Shown here piece after piece: positions 49,115 to 58,167 of a stretch of DNA of 64,000 nucleotides. The stretch spans positions 5,374 through 69,373 of the forward strand of contig JAZRXH010000119.1 of the NCBI GenBank assembly GCA_045600125.1. The letters are read 5' to 3'. The notes under the pieces are model-generated. The model saw nothing but the letters and a program-made list of their open reading frames with translations, was not told where the DNA came from and searched no databases. Origin of the DNA: SIG622 sp045600125. Its GTDB lineage: Bacteria; Bacillota; Clostridia; Oscillospirales; CAG-382. Position 1 is the first letter of the stretch. The number at the start of each line of letters is the position of its first letter. The translations under genes and the position numbers were made by a program.

Positions 49115-50527
49115 TTATACCATTTTTTCCGGTCTTACCGCCCTGTCGAATTCTTCCCCGGTAAGAAAGCCGAGAGAAACGCACGCCTCACGAAGCGAGA
49201 TATTTTCGGCAAACGCCTTCTTTGCGGTCTTCGCCGCATTTTCGTAGCCGATATGCGGATTCAGCGCCGTTACCAGCATCAGCGAGCCCTCGAGGTTCTC
49301 CTTCATCTTCGTGCGGTTTGCCCTGATGCCGACGGCACAGTGCTCGTTGAAAGAGACGACGGCTTGCGCAAGGAGCCGCACCGACTGTAAAAAGTTATAC
49401 GCCGCCACCGGCATGAATACGTTCAGCTCGAAGTTGCCCTGCGACGCCGCAAGACCCACTGCCACATCGTTGCCCATGATCTGACACGCCACCATGGTGA
49501 CCGCCTCGCACTGGGTGGGATTCACCTTCCCCGGCATGATGGAGGAGCCGGGCTCGTTTTCGGGAATGGTGATCTCCCCGAGCCCCAGCCTCGGACCCGA
49601 GGCGAGCCAGCGCACGTCGTTGGCGATCTTCATCATGTCGCAGGCTGCCGCCTTCACCGCTCCGTGGGCGAAAACGAACTCGTCCTTGCTGGTGAGAGCG
49701 TGGAATTTATTCTTCGCCGTGACAAATTTCGTCCCGGTGAGAAGCGAAATCTTTTCGGCAGACAGGGTGTCAAAGCCCTTCGGGGCGTTGAGCCCCGTGC
49801 CCACCGCCGTGCCGCCCAGCGCCAGAGCGCAAAGAGGGCGAAGGGAGGCTTCCAGAAGCTCCGTGTCCTTTTCGAGGCTCGAACGCCAGCCGCTGATCTC
49901 CTGACTGAAGGCGATGGGGGTTGCGTCCTGCAGATGGGTGCGCCCGGATTTGATGACGCCCCGGTTCTCCTTTTCAAGTGCCTTGAAGGTGGCGATGAGC
50001 CCCCGCAGAGCGGGAAGGAGAGTGTCTCTCACTGCCGTCACCGCCGCAATGTGCATCGCCGTGGGGAAGGTGTCGTTGGAGGACTGGCTCATGTTGATGT
50101 CGTCGTTGGGATGGGTGAGTTTTTTTCCGGCAAGGGCGTTCACCCGGTTCGCAATGACCTCGTTGGCGTTCATGTTCGACTGGGTGCCGGAGCCGGTCTG
50201 AAAGACCACGAGAGGAAAATGCTCACAAAGAGCCCCGCTTATGACCTCATCGCACGCCTTTTCGATGTATCCCAGCTTTTCCGCCGTCATTTTTTCCGGC
50301 AAAAGCTCGGCGTTCGCCATGGCTGCCGCCTTTTTCAGAATGCCGAAGGCACGGATGATCTCGGCGGGCATCGGCTCTGTCCCGCTGCCGATCCTGAAGT
50401 TTTCAAGGCTCCTCTCGGTCTGTGCGCCCCAGAGCTTGTCCGCCGGCACCCGAACCTCACCCATGGAGTCGTGCTCCGTGCGGAAGACGGATTTTCCCGG
50501 GGAGTCGTTTCTGTCGTTCTCTTTCAT
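49115..50527 (-). CDS. fumC: Class II fumarate hydratase (fumarase C)
   Basis: Catalyses the reversible hydration of fumarate to L-malate without an iron-sulfur cluster. The 470-residue protein shows TEHDSMGEVRVPADKLWGAQTERS at the N-terminus (in outline), GSGTQSNMNANEVIANR, the HPNDDINMSQSSNDTFPTAMH stretch, SGRTHLQDATPI and the superfamily signature GSSIMPGKVNP. The ATG at 50527 (AAAGGGA upstream) gives the family start; a much longer frame is rejected. It is divergent from the MBL gene, with about 190 bases between them. Confidence 0.96.
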   Translation of the reverse strand: MKENDRNDSPGKSVFRTEHDSMGEVRVPADKLWGAQTERSLENFRIGSGTEPMPAEIIRAFGILKKAAAMANAELLPEKMTAEKLGYIEKACDEVISGALCEHFPLVVFQTGSGTQSNMNANEVIANRVNALAGKKLTHPNDDINMSQSSNDTFPTAMHIAAVTAVRDTLLPALRGLIATFKALEKENRGVIKSGRTHLQDATPIAFSQEISGWRSSLEKDTELLEASLRPLCALALGGTAVGTGLNAPKGFDTLSAEKISLLTGTKFVTAKNKFHALTSKDEFVFAHGAVKAAACDMMKIANDVRWLASGPRLGLGEITIPENEPGSSIMPGKVNPTQCEAVTMVACQIMGNDVAVGLAASQGNFELNVFMPVAAYNFLQSVRLLAQAVVSFNEHCAVGIRANRTKMKENLEGSLMLVTALNPHIGYENAAKTAKKAFAENISLREACVSLGFLTGEEFDRAVRPEKMV

Positions 50528-50612
50528 GGTGATCCCTTTCTCGAATCTTGAAATATCGCTTTTTACGGTCTTACCTTCTTTTACCCGAATGCCGTTCCCT
50601 GCGAAAAAGCGG

Positions 50613-50641
50613 TTGACACGCCGGGGAAAATGCATTATAAT
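50613..50641 (+). promoter_or_regulatory. Consensus promoter for the MBL hydrolase gene
   Basis: TTGACA (50613-50618), 17 bases, TATAAT (50636-50641): a perfect match in both boxes, about 75 bases before the ATG. Confidence 0.88.
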
Positions 50642-50716
50642 GGGAGTGTCCCCGAAAAGAAAAAAAGGGAAAAAGGCGAACCCGAAAATCAGTAAATCAA
50701 AAAGGACGGTAAGAAT

Positions 50717-51550
50717 ATGCTTTTTCAGTATCTCGGCACCGCCGCAGCCGAAGGCGTTCCCGGACTCTTCTGTGACTGCCCGGTCTGCACGGCGGCAAGA
50801 AAGAAGGGCGGACGGTGTATCCGCAGCCGCTCCCAGGCGGTCATTGACGGAAAACTGCTCATCGACTTCCCCTCGGACACCTATCTCCACGTGGTAAACA
50901 ACGGTCTTGATCTCACGAAGATCCGCGCCTGCCTTATCACCCATTCCCACATGGATCATCTGTATGCAAGGGACATCTTCTGCCTTCGCAACGGCTATGC
51001 CTCCCACCGCCCGGAAGGATATCATCTGACCTTCTACGGTTCAAGGGCGGTCACCGGGCTCATTGCCGAAGAGGTCGATCCCTTCGCAAAGGAGGGCAGC
51101 TGCAGCTACAAGACAATCGAAGCCTTCGAGACCTTCGACGCCGCAGGCTATACCGTGACGTCCTATAAGGCCATCCACGACCCGGAAGCCGGTCCGCTCT
51201 TCTACTCGGTCTCCGACGGAAAAAAGACGGTGCTGTATGCCCACGATACCCACTGTTTCTGCGATGAGGTGTGGGAGTATCTTGAAAAGAACAAGCCCCA
51301 CTTCGACCTTGTTTCCCTCGACTGCACCAACTGCACAAGACCCGTGAACTATATCGGTCACATGGGACTTCCCGAGAATATAAGGGTGAGGGAGCGCCTT
51401 CTCGGAATCGGCTGTGCCGATGAAAAGACGGTCTTTGTCTGCAACCACTTTTCGCACAACGGCGGGAACGCCGACTACGACGACTTTGTGCAGTGCGCCG
51501 CAAAGGAAGGCTTCCTCGTTTCATACGACGGCATGAAGCTGGAAATCTGA
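50717..51550 (+). CDS. MBL-fold metal-dependent hydrolase (PhnP-like)
   Basis: The 277-residue metallo-beta-lactamase fold protein begins YLGTAAAEGVPGLFCDCPVC (residues 5-24), as PhnP-type cyclic phosphodiesterases do, with cysteines that in PhnP bind a structural zinc. The catalytic metal motif HSHMDH is at residues 76-81 and further histidines lie in VLYAHDTHCF and CNHFSHNG. PhnP itself cleaves ribosyl cyclic phosphate in phosphonate breakdown, but no phn genes are present, so the substrate is unknown. It has its own promoter. Confidence 0.88.
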   Translation: MLFQYLGTAAAEGVPGLFCDCPVCTAARKKGGRCIRSRSQAVIDGKLLIDFPSDTYLHVVNNGLDLTKIRACLITHSHMDHLYARDIFCLRNGYASHRPEGYHLTFYGSRAVTGLIAEEVDPFAKEGSCSYKTIEAFETFDAAGYTVTSYKAIHDPEAGPLFYSVSDGKKTVLYAHDTHCFCDEVWEYLEKNKPHFDLVSLDCTNCTRPVNYIGHMGLPENIRVRERLLGIGCADEKTVFVCNHFSHNGGNADYDDFVQCAAKEGFLVSYDGMKLEI

Positions 51551-51758
51551 AAAGATACACGAAAAATTCCCACTAATCCGTAATTATACCAAGAAATTTT
51601 GTATTTGTAAAGGCTTTTTTGCGTACATTTTTCGGCTTTTTTCGGTTTTTTCGGTTTTTTCGGTTTGTTCTGTAACAAACGGTGACGTCCCCAAAACGGG
51701 ACAATTACAGACGTTTCCTCTTTCGGCGACAGCTTCTTCCGGCTGCCGCCGTTCTTTT

Positions 51759-53510
51759 TTGCGCTCCCCGTGCGTAAAGTGCAAAGAAGAGCGTTTCTTT
51801 AGGGAGGGACGGGACACGGACAGAATTGATGCGGCGAAGACTTCACGGAAGGCGCGGGACAATCGGAAAAAAGAAAATAGCGGCGAGATCTCCCGCCGCA
51901 CTGTTCCCGCCCGGGATCGGTGCCGTGCCTCGGGAAAGAACCTGTCGGTCTCGGTCACGGCACAGCTTTTCATCACCCTTGCCAATTTCCTCTGCCGAAG
52001 GATCTACGTGCGGATCCTCGGTGCAAACCTTGTGGGACTCGGCGGTCTTATGGGGCATATCCTCGGGCTTCTCACTCTTGCCGAGCCCGGCTACGACGCC
52101 GCCTGCGCCTATGCGCTGTATGAGCCGCTGTCACAAGGGGACGACCGGACGTGTGCGGGCATCTGCTCTTTTCTCGAGAAAAAATACCGCCGCACCGCCG
52201 TCCTCACTTTTCTTCTCGGCATGGCGGGTCTGCCCCTCCTTTTTCTGACGCAGGGGGGAGAGGGACGGCTTTATGAAAGTGCCCGGGTATATCTTCTGTC
52301 CCTTACGGGGCTTTCCCTCTCCTATCTTTATTCCCATCGGCGCATCCTCCCGGCGACGGATCAGAAGGGGTATATCGTCACCACCTTCCGCTACGTGTTT
52401 TTTATCCTCACCTGCGCCATGCGTATCGCCGCCGTGTATTTTACCGGGAGCTTTACCCTGTATCTCCTTGCGGGACTCGTCTTCGGCTTTTTCGAGGATC
52501 TGTGCCTTGCGCATTACGTGGAAAAACGCTACCCGTATCTCTTGAAAGAAAAGAGGGAGCTTCCCTTTCCGGAGAAGGAAAAGATCTTTCGAAGGATCCC
52601 CTCGCTGTTCCTCTCAAAAGTCGGCGGCATCATCGGCGGCTCGGCGGATAATCTTGCCGTTTTCTTCTTCCTCGGGCTTTTCGGCGGCACCGTGTATTCC
52701 AACTACACCATGCTGTTCGGAAGCTGTGCCTCGCTTATATCCCTTATGACCGCCGCCGTATCCTCCGGAGTGGGGGACATGGAGGTGAGCGGGAGCCGGG
52801 AGCATTCCGAAAAGGTGTACCGGGCGTCGTTCTTCTGCGTCTTCTTTGCCGCCTCGTTCCTTTCTCTGTCGCTGTATTTCGTCTGCCCCTCCTTCATGGC
52901 GCTGTGGATGAGCGGAAGCAAGGAGGCGAGGACGGGCGTGCAGACCGGGAATATGCTCCTCGGAAAGACCGAAACGCTTCTTTTCTGTGTTTTCTTTTTT
53001 CTTTCGGCTCTGCGCCGTCCCACGGGGATCTTTCTTGACGGGTGCGGGCTTTTTGAGAAGGAAAAATACAAATCGCTTCTCGAAGGCGTCCTCTGCGCCC
53101 TGCTCGTGTTTTTCCTCACCCCCCGCTTCGGTATTGCGGGCGTCCTTGCGGGACAGATCGCCTCGGCGCTTCTCGTTTCCTTTTGGTATGAGCCGAAAAT
53201 TCTGTACCGATACGGCTTCAAAATGTCCGTCGGGCGTTTTTGGGGAAGGCTTCCGAGGCTTTTTCTTGCCCTTGCCGCCTCGGCTTTTCTGTCTTTTCTT
53301 TTCTGCCGCTTTCTTCCGGCGTCGTTTCCCGCCTTTCTCCTTCGCATCCCGGCGTGCCTTGCCGCAAGCGCCGTTTCCTTCGGACTCGTCTTTGCCGGGA
53401 GTGACGATCTGCGCCTTGCCCTCTACTACGTATGCCGGGTCGTCGGCACCGCAGAGGGAGGAGAGCGGAAGAGTCCAAGAAGCGGGCGGCGCCAAAAACG
53501 CAAAGGATGA
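51759..53510 (+). CDS. Polysaccharide/lipid flippase-like membrane protein (Wzx/MOP family)
   Basis: The protein has about twelve hydrophobic segments, with the arrangement and the first-helix motif (QLFITLANFLCRRIYVRILG) of oligosaccharide flippases in the MOP superfamily. It ends in a basic tail (RKSPRSGRRQKRKG). Such proteins move lipid-linked sugars across the membrane. The start is uncertain: there is no in-frame ATG before residue 90 or so, and the first membrane helix must be included. TTG at 51759 is the furthest; an ATT at 51825 follows AGGGAGGGA. The N-terminal 65 residues are highly basic and may not be translated. No glycosyltransferase neighbours are seen, which is odd for Wzx. 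Confidence 0.7.
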   Translation: MRSPCVKCKEERFFREGRDTDRIDAAKTSRKARDNRKKENSGEISRRTVPARDRCRASGKNLSVSVTAQLFITLANFLCRRIYVRILGANLVGLGGLMGHILGLLTLAEPGYDAACAYALYEPLSQGDDRTCAGICSFLEKKYRRTAVLTFLLGMAGLPLLFLTQGGEGRLYESARVYLLSLTGLSLSYLYSHRRILPATDQKGYIVTTFRYVFFILTCAMRIAAVYFTGSFTLYLLAGLVFGFFEDLCLAHYVEKRYPYLLKEKRELPFPEKEKIFRRIPSLFLSKVGGIIGGSADNLAVFFFLGLFGGTVYSNYTMLFGSCASLISLMTAAVSSGVGDMEVSGSREHSEKVYRASFFCVFFAASFLSLSLYFVCPSFMALWMSGSKEARTGVQTGNMLLGKTETLLFCVFFFLSALRRPTGIFLDGCGLFEKEKYKSLLEGVLCALLVFFLTPRFGIAGVLAGQIASALLVSFWYEPKILYRYGFKMSVGRFWGRLPRLFLALAASAFLSFLFCRFLPASFPAFLLRIPACLAASAVSFGLVFAGSDDLRLALYYVCRVVGTAEGGERKSPRSGRRQKRKG

Positions 53511-53623
53511 CTTTTAGTCACATTGCACAATTTTTGTTACCTATTTTTTACGGACTGCAGAAGCAAGCATAAAAAATATGCTATTTTTTCCGAAACATAA
53601 TAAAAATATGACACTTTTGCCTC

Positions 53624-53652
53624 TTTACAAATCGCTTTCGGCTGTGTATAAT
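53624..53652 (+). promoter_or_regulatory. Promoter for the SLH/beta-helix gene
   Basis: TTTACA (53624-53629), 17 bases, TATAAT (53647-53652), about 60 bases before the ATG. Confidence 0.82.
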
Positions 53653-53712
53653 GGATACAACGACCGGAGTTCGGTCTCAGAGTTATATTTTTTTGATCGG
53701 GAGGATTTATCT

Positions 53713-56700
53713 ATGAAAAAAGCGACAAAGCTTCTGAGCCTCGTGCTCTCACTTCTTCTCGCTGTGACAGCCTTTGCCGTTGTACCGGCATACGCTGAAC
53801 CTTCGGGAACTGCCGTTGTATTCGTCAAGGACGGCGGCGACGGCTCCGGCGCATCGGCAGACAGCCCTTTGGGCTCTGTCTCCACGGCGGCGACCACCAT
53901 TGCCCGGGCGGGCGGCGGCACCATCGTAGTCTGCGGTGAAGCCACCGTCAGCGGCAACACGGCTTTCGGTACCCGTGCGGGAACCACCATCAAGGTCACT
54001 TCCGTCTACGACGGTGTGGACTACCGTGAAAAGGGAGCCAAGTTCATTCTCGGCAAGGCATGGACGAATTTCGAGTCAAGAGAAGCCTTCGAGTTTGATG
54101 ACATCGAGATCGCTGTCATGGGCAACAACTGCTCCTTCTACGCAGACGGTTATCCCATCACCTTCGGCAGAGGCGTGACCACGTCCCTGATCGATCAGGA
54201 CGAAAAAAAGGCGGCGAACTGGCCCAACGTATACGGCGGCTCCGCCTGCGACCTTTCCGGAACCGACAACTGGCCTGCCAATACCTCGGTCACCGTCCTC
54301 GGCGGTACCTATAACCTTGTCGTTACCTGCGGCAAGGGCGACTCGAGAGGCGACAGACCCAGCAAGGACGGTTCTCTTTCCATCGGCGAGAACGTAACGA
54401 TCATGGGGAAGGGCACCTTCTGCGACAACCCCGTAAACGCAGCGGTCGAAGGCAAGAAGATCCTGGTCGTCAACGGCGGAACCGCTGATAAGGCGGACGT
54501 TGCGGAAGCCGACATCACCATTACCGCCACCGGCAACGGCTACGTGCAGAGCCTCCGTGAGGGCGTTGTGAACCTCTGCGCCGATTCCGGCTATGCCGCC
54601 AAGATCGACGGCGAGTTCGTTGTCAACGGCGAGTACAGCTACGAGGGTGCTTCTCTGAAGGTCTCCTTCGAGAAGTCGGATATCAACAAGGCGGCTGAGC
54701 TTGCAAAGTCCCGTCCGCAGATGCCCGCAGCCTTCCCCGGCGAGTACATCAAGGGCTACTCCGAACCGGACGGCACCCATACCTTCAGACCCGAGAACGA
54801 CATCACCATCGCCGAAGCGACTACCATCCTCGTTCGTCTTATGACCACCGAGGAAAAGGTCGCAGGAAAGTACCAGACCGATAAGGCGAACCCCGGCGAC
54901 TGGTTCTATGACAACGTGGCTTCCCTCGATGCCTTCGGCTTCTTCGATGCCTTCGATAACTTCGACGGCGACAGAGCCATCACGAGAGCCGAATTCGTTC
55001 AGCTCATCGTTCTGAGCAAGAAGCTCCAGAAGAACACCGACGAGGTGGAATTCACCGACGTTGCCGCTGATTACAAGTATGCGGACGCCATCAAGGAATC
55101 CACCGAGGCAGGACTCATCAAGGGTTACAAGAACGACGACGGTTCGCATTCCTTCAAGCCCGAAAACAGCATCACCCGTGCCGAGGTCGTTACCATCATC
55201 AACCGTGTATTCGGCATGGCTGACCTCGCTCCCATCAAGTACAAGAACATGATCCCCGCCTTTACCGACGTGGATCCCCTCCACTGGGCGGCATATCAGA
55301 TCATCGCCGCTGCCGGCGGTAAGGAAAAGCCCAAGGAAGAGGTAAAGCTCGAGGGCACCGGCAACGTGGAATTTGCCGTAGAGGGTCCCGTAGTATTCGC
55401 CGATGACTCCATGCCTGCCGAAAACGACGGTCTCACTCCGAAGACGGCACTTCCCTACGATAAGGCGAAGAACCTTCTCGGCGATAAGGGCGGCACCATC
55501 GTCCTTTCCGGTCAGGCTCATCTTGCTTCCAACTACTTCCTCGGCGGTATCCATACCGGCACCGTTCTTGTGACCTCGGTTTACGACGGTGTTGACTACC
55601 GTTCGGAGAATGACGCAGCCTTCATTTACGAAGCATCCTGGAAGAACCTTAGCTGCGGCGGCGACGTGATCCTCGACAACGTAGCCATCATCAGCAAGGG
55701 CGCAAACTGCTCCATCTACGCCGACAACCATCACCTCACCGTCGGTAAGGACGTTGTCTGCGTACTCGAAGAGGGCGGCGCATATCCTACCATTTACGGC
55801 GGCTCCGCATGTGACCTTTCCGCAACCAGAAACTACATCGGCTCGGAAGACACCACCGTTTCCCATACCGGCGACTATAACGGACACGTGACCGTCAACG
55901 GCGGTACATGGACCGGCGTATACGGCGGCGGTAAGGGTACTACCGAAAAGCCCAGAGAAAGCAACTGTGCGGTCGTTGAGATCGGTCCCGACGCCAAGGT
56001 CGGCTCGGTTGACGGCAGAGCTCTCAACGAGCAGGCACTGGTTCACGGTCTTAAGACCATCATCCTCAACAACACCGATGCATACCCCGTTGACGATTCC
56101 TACGACGTGATCGTAAGCGTTTCCGGCGACGGCTGCGCAGAAGCCATCGCACAGGATAAGGAAAGCGTGACCATCAAGGTCACTGCCGCAGACGGCAAGC
56201 CCGTGGAAGGTCTTGAAAACGACACCTACACCTTCAAGGGCGAAGGCTCCATGGCGGTCACTCTTGATGCCGCCGGCAACAAGGCTGTCATCGCCGGCAA
56301 GGGCGATATCGCCGTTGACGACGGAAACGTTACCTACATCACCGACGCAGAGCTTGCTGCCATCGACGCAAAGGCAGAGGCTCTCAAGAACGAGATCCTG
56401 AACACCAAGACCACCGTAAAGCCCGCAAACGGCGGCAAGGCATACTACGTTTCCACCTCCGGTGACGACGCAAACGACGGTCTCTCCGAGGCGAAGCCCA
56501 TAAAGTCCATCGACAAGGTCAATACCCTCAGCCTCGGTGCAGGCGACGTGGTATACTTCAAGAGAGGCGATATGTGGAGAACCCTTACCACCCTCAGTGC
56601 GAAGTCCGGTGTGACCTACTCCGCCTACGGCGAGGGCGCAAAGCCGATCATCTCCCGTTCTCCCTTTGACGGTGCCAAGACCGGTACATGGACTCTCACC

Positions 56701-57768
56701 GATATTCCCAACGTATACAAGTACAGCGAGAACATGACCAACGACATCGGCTCCATCTCCTTCAACAACGAAACCTACACCGAAAAGTATGCGCAGAGAG
56801 TACACTTCGGCTATACCTCCGACAACAAGGCATACCTTGGCGGTGCCGTTGTGGACAATCCTCTCACCAAGCTCACAAACGACCTCGATTACTGGCACGA
56901 CCTCGGCGGTCCCGTTCTGACGGCTTCCAAGGGTACGCTGTATCTCAGAAGTGACAGCGGTAACCCCGCCGAGCGCTTCTCCAACATCGAGTTCAACCCC
57001 AACGGACATACCATCAGGATCGGCGGCAACAACGTCACCATTGATAACCTTGACATTCGTCATGCCGGTTCTCACGGTATCAGCGCCGGCACCGTTGCAA
57101 ACCTGAAGGTCACCAACTGCGTGATCCTCTGGATCGGCGGCACGGCTCAGAATTACACGGCGAAGGACGGCATCAAGTGGCCCACAAGATTCGGTAACTC
57201 CGTGGAGGTTTACGGCGGCTGTGACGGTTATCTCATCGACCACTGCTACATCGATCAGGCATACGACGCCGGTGTAACGCATCAGTACTCCGATTCTTCC
57301 GCAGGCGACTGCATCATGAAGAACGTGACCTACTCGAACAACCTTATCCTCAACTGCGTATACTCCATCGAGTACTTCAACCGTAAGAACGCCGGTACCA
57401 CCAGATACCTGTCGAACATCAAGATCAACAACAACATCTGCCGCTACGCAGGCTACGGCTTCGGTATCACCCGTCCCGACGGCGGTATGATCGGTCACTT
57501 CCGTTCCGGCACCATCGTTCCCGATACGGCTGACTTCGTGGTCGAGAACAACATCTTCGACCGCTCCACGGGCAATATGTTCTATCTTGCAGCCGGCGGC
57601 GACGAAGAGATCCAGTGGAAGAACAATACCTACATCCAGTACTACGGCGATCTCTACGGAACCATCAAGGGCGCTAAGACCATGTACAACGGCGTCATTG
57701 CCGAGTCCGTAAAGGCAGGCTTCAAGTATCCTGAGGTAGGCGGTACCTATTACTTCATGAAGAAGTAA
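53713..57768 (+). CDS. Secreted S-layer-homology / beta-helix protein
   Basis: The 1351-residue exported protein has a signal peptide at residues 1-28 (ending AYA). A first beta-rich repeat domain lies at about 30-335 and three SLH domains at about 340-535 (YIKGYSEPDGTHTFRPENDI, RAITRAEFVQL, LIKGYKNDDGSHSFKPENSI). A second copy of the first domain lies at about 551-890 (both share TSVYDGVDYR and YGGSACDLS). A C-terminal right-handed beta-helix at about 908-1351 begins AYYVSTSGDDANDGLSEAKPI, like pectate-lyase and alginate-lyase-like folds. SLH domains hold proteins on the cell wall. GGGAGG precedes the ATG at 53713; the longer frame overlaps the promoter. The SLH block in the middle, between the duplicated domains, is unusual. 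Substrate unknown. Confidence 0.85.
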   Translation: MKKATKLLSLVLSLLLAVTAFAVVPAYAEPSGTAVVFVKDGGDGSGASADSPLGSVSTAATTIARAGGGTIVVCGEATVSGNTAFGTRAGTTIKVTSVYDGVDYREKGAKFILGKAWTNFESREAFEFDDIEIAVMGNNCSFYADGYPITFGRGVTTSLIDQDEKKAANWPNVYGGSACDLSGTDNWPANTSVTVLGGTYNLVVTCGKGDSRGDRPSKDGSLSIGENVTIMGKGTFCDNPVNAAVEGKKILVVNGGTADKADVAEADITITATGNGYVQSLREGVVNLCADSGYAAKIDGEFVVNGEYSYEGASLKVSFEKSDINKAAELAKSRPQMPAAFPGEYIKGYSEPDGTHTFRPENDITIAEATTILVRLMTTEEKVAGKYQTDKANPGDWFYDNVASLDAFGFFDAFDNFDGDRAITRAEFVQLIVLSKKLQKNTDEVEFTDVAADYKYADAIKESTEAGLIKGYKNDDGSHSFKPENSITRAEVVTIINRVFGMADLAPIKYKNMIPAFTDVDPLHWAAYQIIAAAGGKEKPKEEVKLEGTGNVEFAVEGPVVFADDSMPAENDGLTPKTALPYDKAKNLLGDKGGTIVLSGQAHLASNYFLGGIHTGTVLVTSVYDGVDYRSENDAAFIYEASWKNLSCGGDVILDNVAIISKGANCSIYADNHHLTVGKDVVCVLEEGGAYPTIYGGSACDLSATRNYIGSEDTTVSHTGDYNGHVTVNGGTWTGVYGGGKGTTEKPRESNCAVVEIGPDAKVGSVDGRALNEQALVHGLKTIILNNTDAYPVDDSYDVIVSVSGDGCAEAIAQDKESVTIKVTAADGKPVEGLENDTYTFKGEGSMAVTLDAAGNKAVIAGKGDIAVDDGNVTYITDAELAAIDAKAEALKNEILNTKTTVKPANGGKAYYVSTSGDDANDGLSEAKPIKSIDKVNTLSLGAGDVVYFKRGDMWRTLTTLSAKSGVTYSAYGEGAKPIISRSPFDGAKTGTWTLTDIPNVYKYSENMTNDIGSISFNNETYTEKYAQRVHFGYTSDNKAYLGGAVVDNPLTKLTNDLDYWHDLGGPVLTASKGTLYLRSDSGNPAERFSNIEFNPNGHTIRIGGNNVTIDNLDIRHAGSHGISAGTVANLKVTNCVILWIGGTAQNYTAKDGIKWPTRFGNSVEVYGGCDGYLIDHCYIDQAYDAGVTHQYSDSSAGDCIMKNVTYSNNLILNCVYSIEYFNRKNAGTTRYLSNIKINNNICRYAGYGFGITRPDGGMIGHFRSGTIVPDTADFVVENNIFDRSTGNMFYLAAGGDEEIQWKNNTYIQYYGDLYGTIKGAKTMYNGVIAESVKAGFKYPEVGGTYYFMKK

Positions 57769-57784
57769 GAAAATCGAGACCCTG

Positions 57785-57924
57785 CCTCAGGCAAAACCGG
57801 GAGTGCATATTCCCGAGTATAGTCCCGCTTTGCCGCCATAAATCCGAGCGGCAAAGCTCGTGGGTAAATCATAAACAATCAGTTACTACTGTCCGATGCG
57901 GCGAGAAAGCAGCGCCGCATCGGA
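57785..57924. repeat. Palindromic repeats after the SLH gene
   Basis: A TTTGCCGC/GCGGCAAA module (stem about 57830-57859) and a perfect 11-bp palindrome TCCGATGCGGC/GCCGCATCGGA (57892-57924). The remaining intergenic DNA to 58167 holds a promoter and nothing else I recognise. Confidence 0.82.
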
Positions 57925-58022
57925 TATTTGTTTTTGAGGAATGCGCATTTATGTAGTGCGCCGAAACACCCGGCATAAAAAAGCCAGAAAGAGGGAAAAC
58001 TTTTCCGGTTTTCTTTCCCCGC

Positions 58023-58051
58023 TTGACAAGCCGGGGCGAAAATGGTACAAT
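58023..58051 (+). promoter_or_regulatory. Promoter for the 408-residue gene
   Basis: TTGACA (58023-58028), 17 bases, TACAAT (58046-58051), with a leader of about 110 bases. Confidence 0.78.
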
Positions 58052-58167
58052 AACGGAAAAGCGGCAAAGGGCGCCTTTATTCCGGAGATGAGCAAAAAGC
58101 CCTTTTCTATGAAACGACGAAAACGGAATAACGAAAACTTGAAAACAGTGCGGGGAACGATAACGAT

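Noticed and set aside
54076..57498. Open frame of 1140 codons on the minus strand opposite the SLH gene
   Set aside because: GC-rich codon usage leaves few stops on the opposite strand; the product is valine/glycine-rich with no domain, and the plus-strand protein has clear signal peptide, SLH and beta-helix features.
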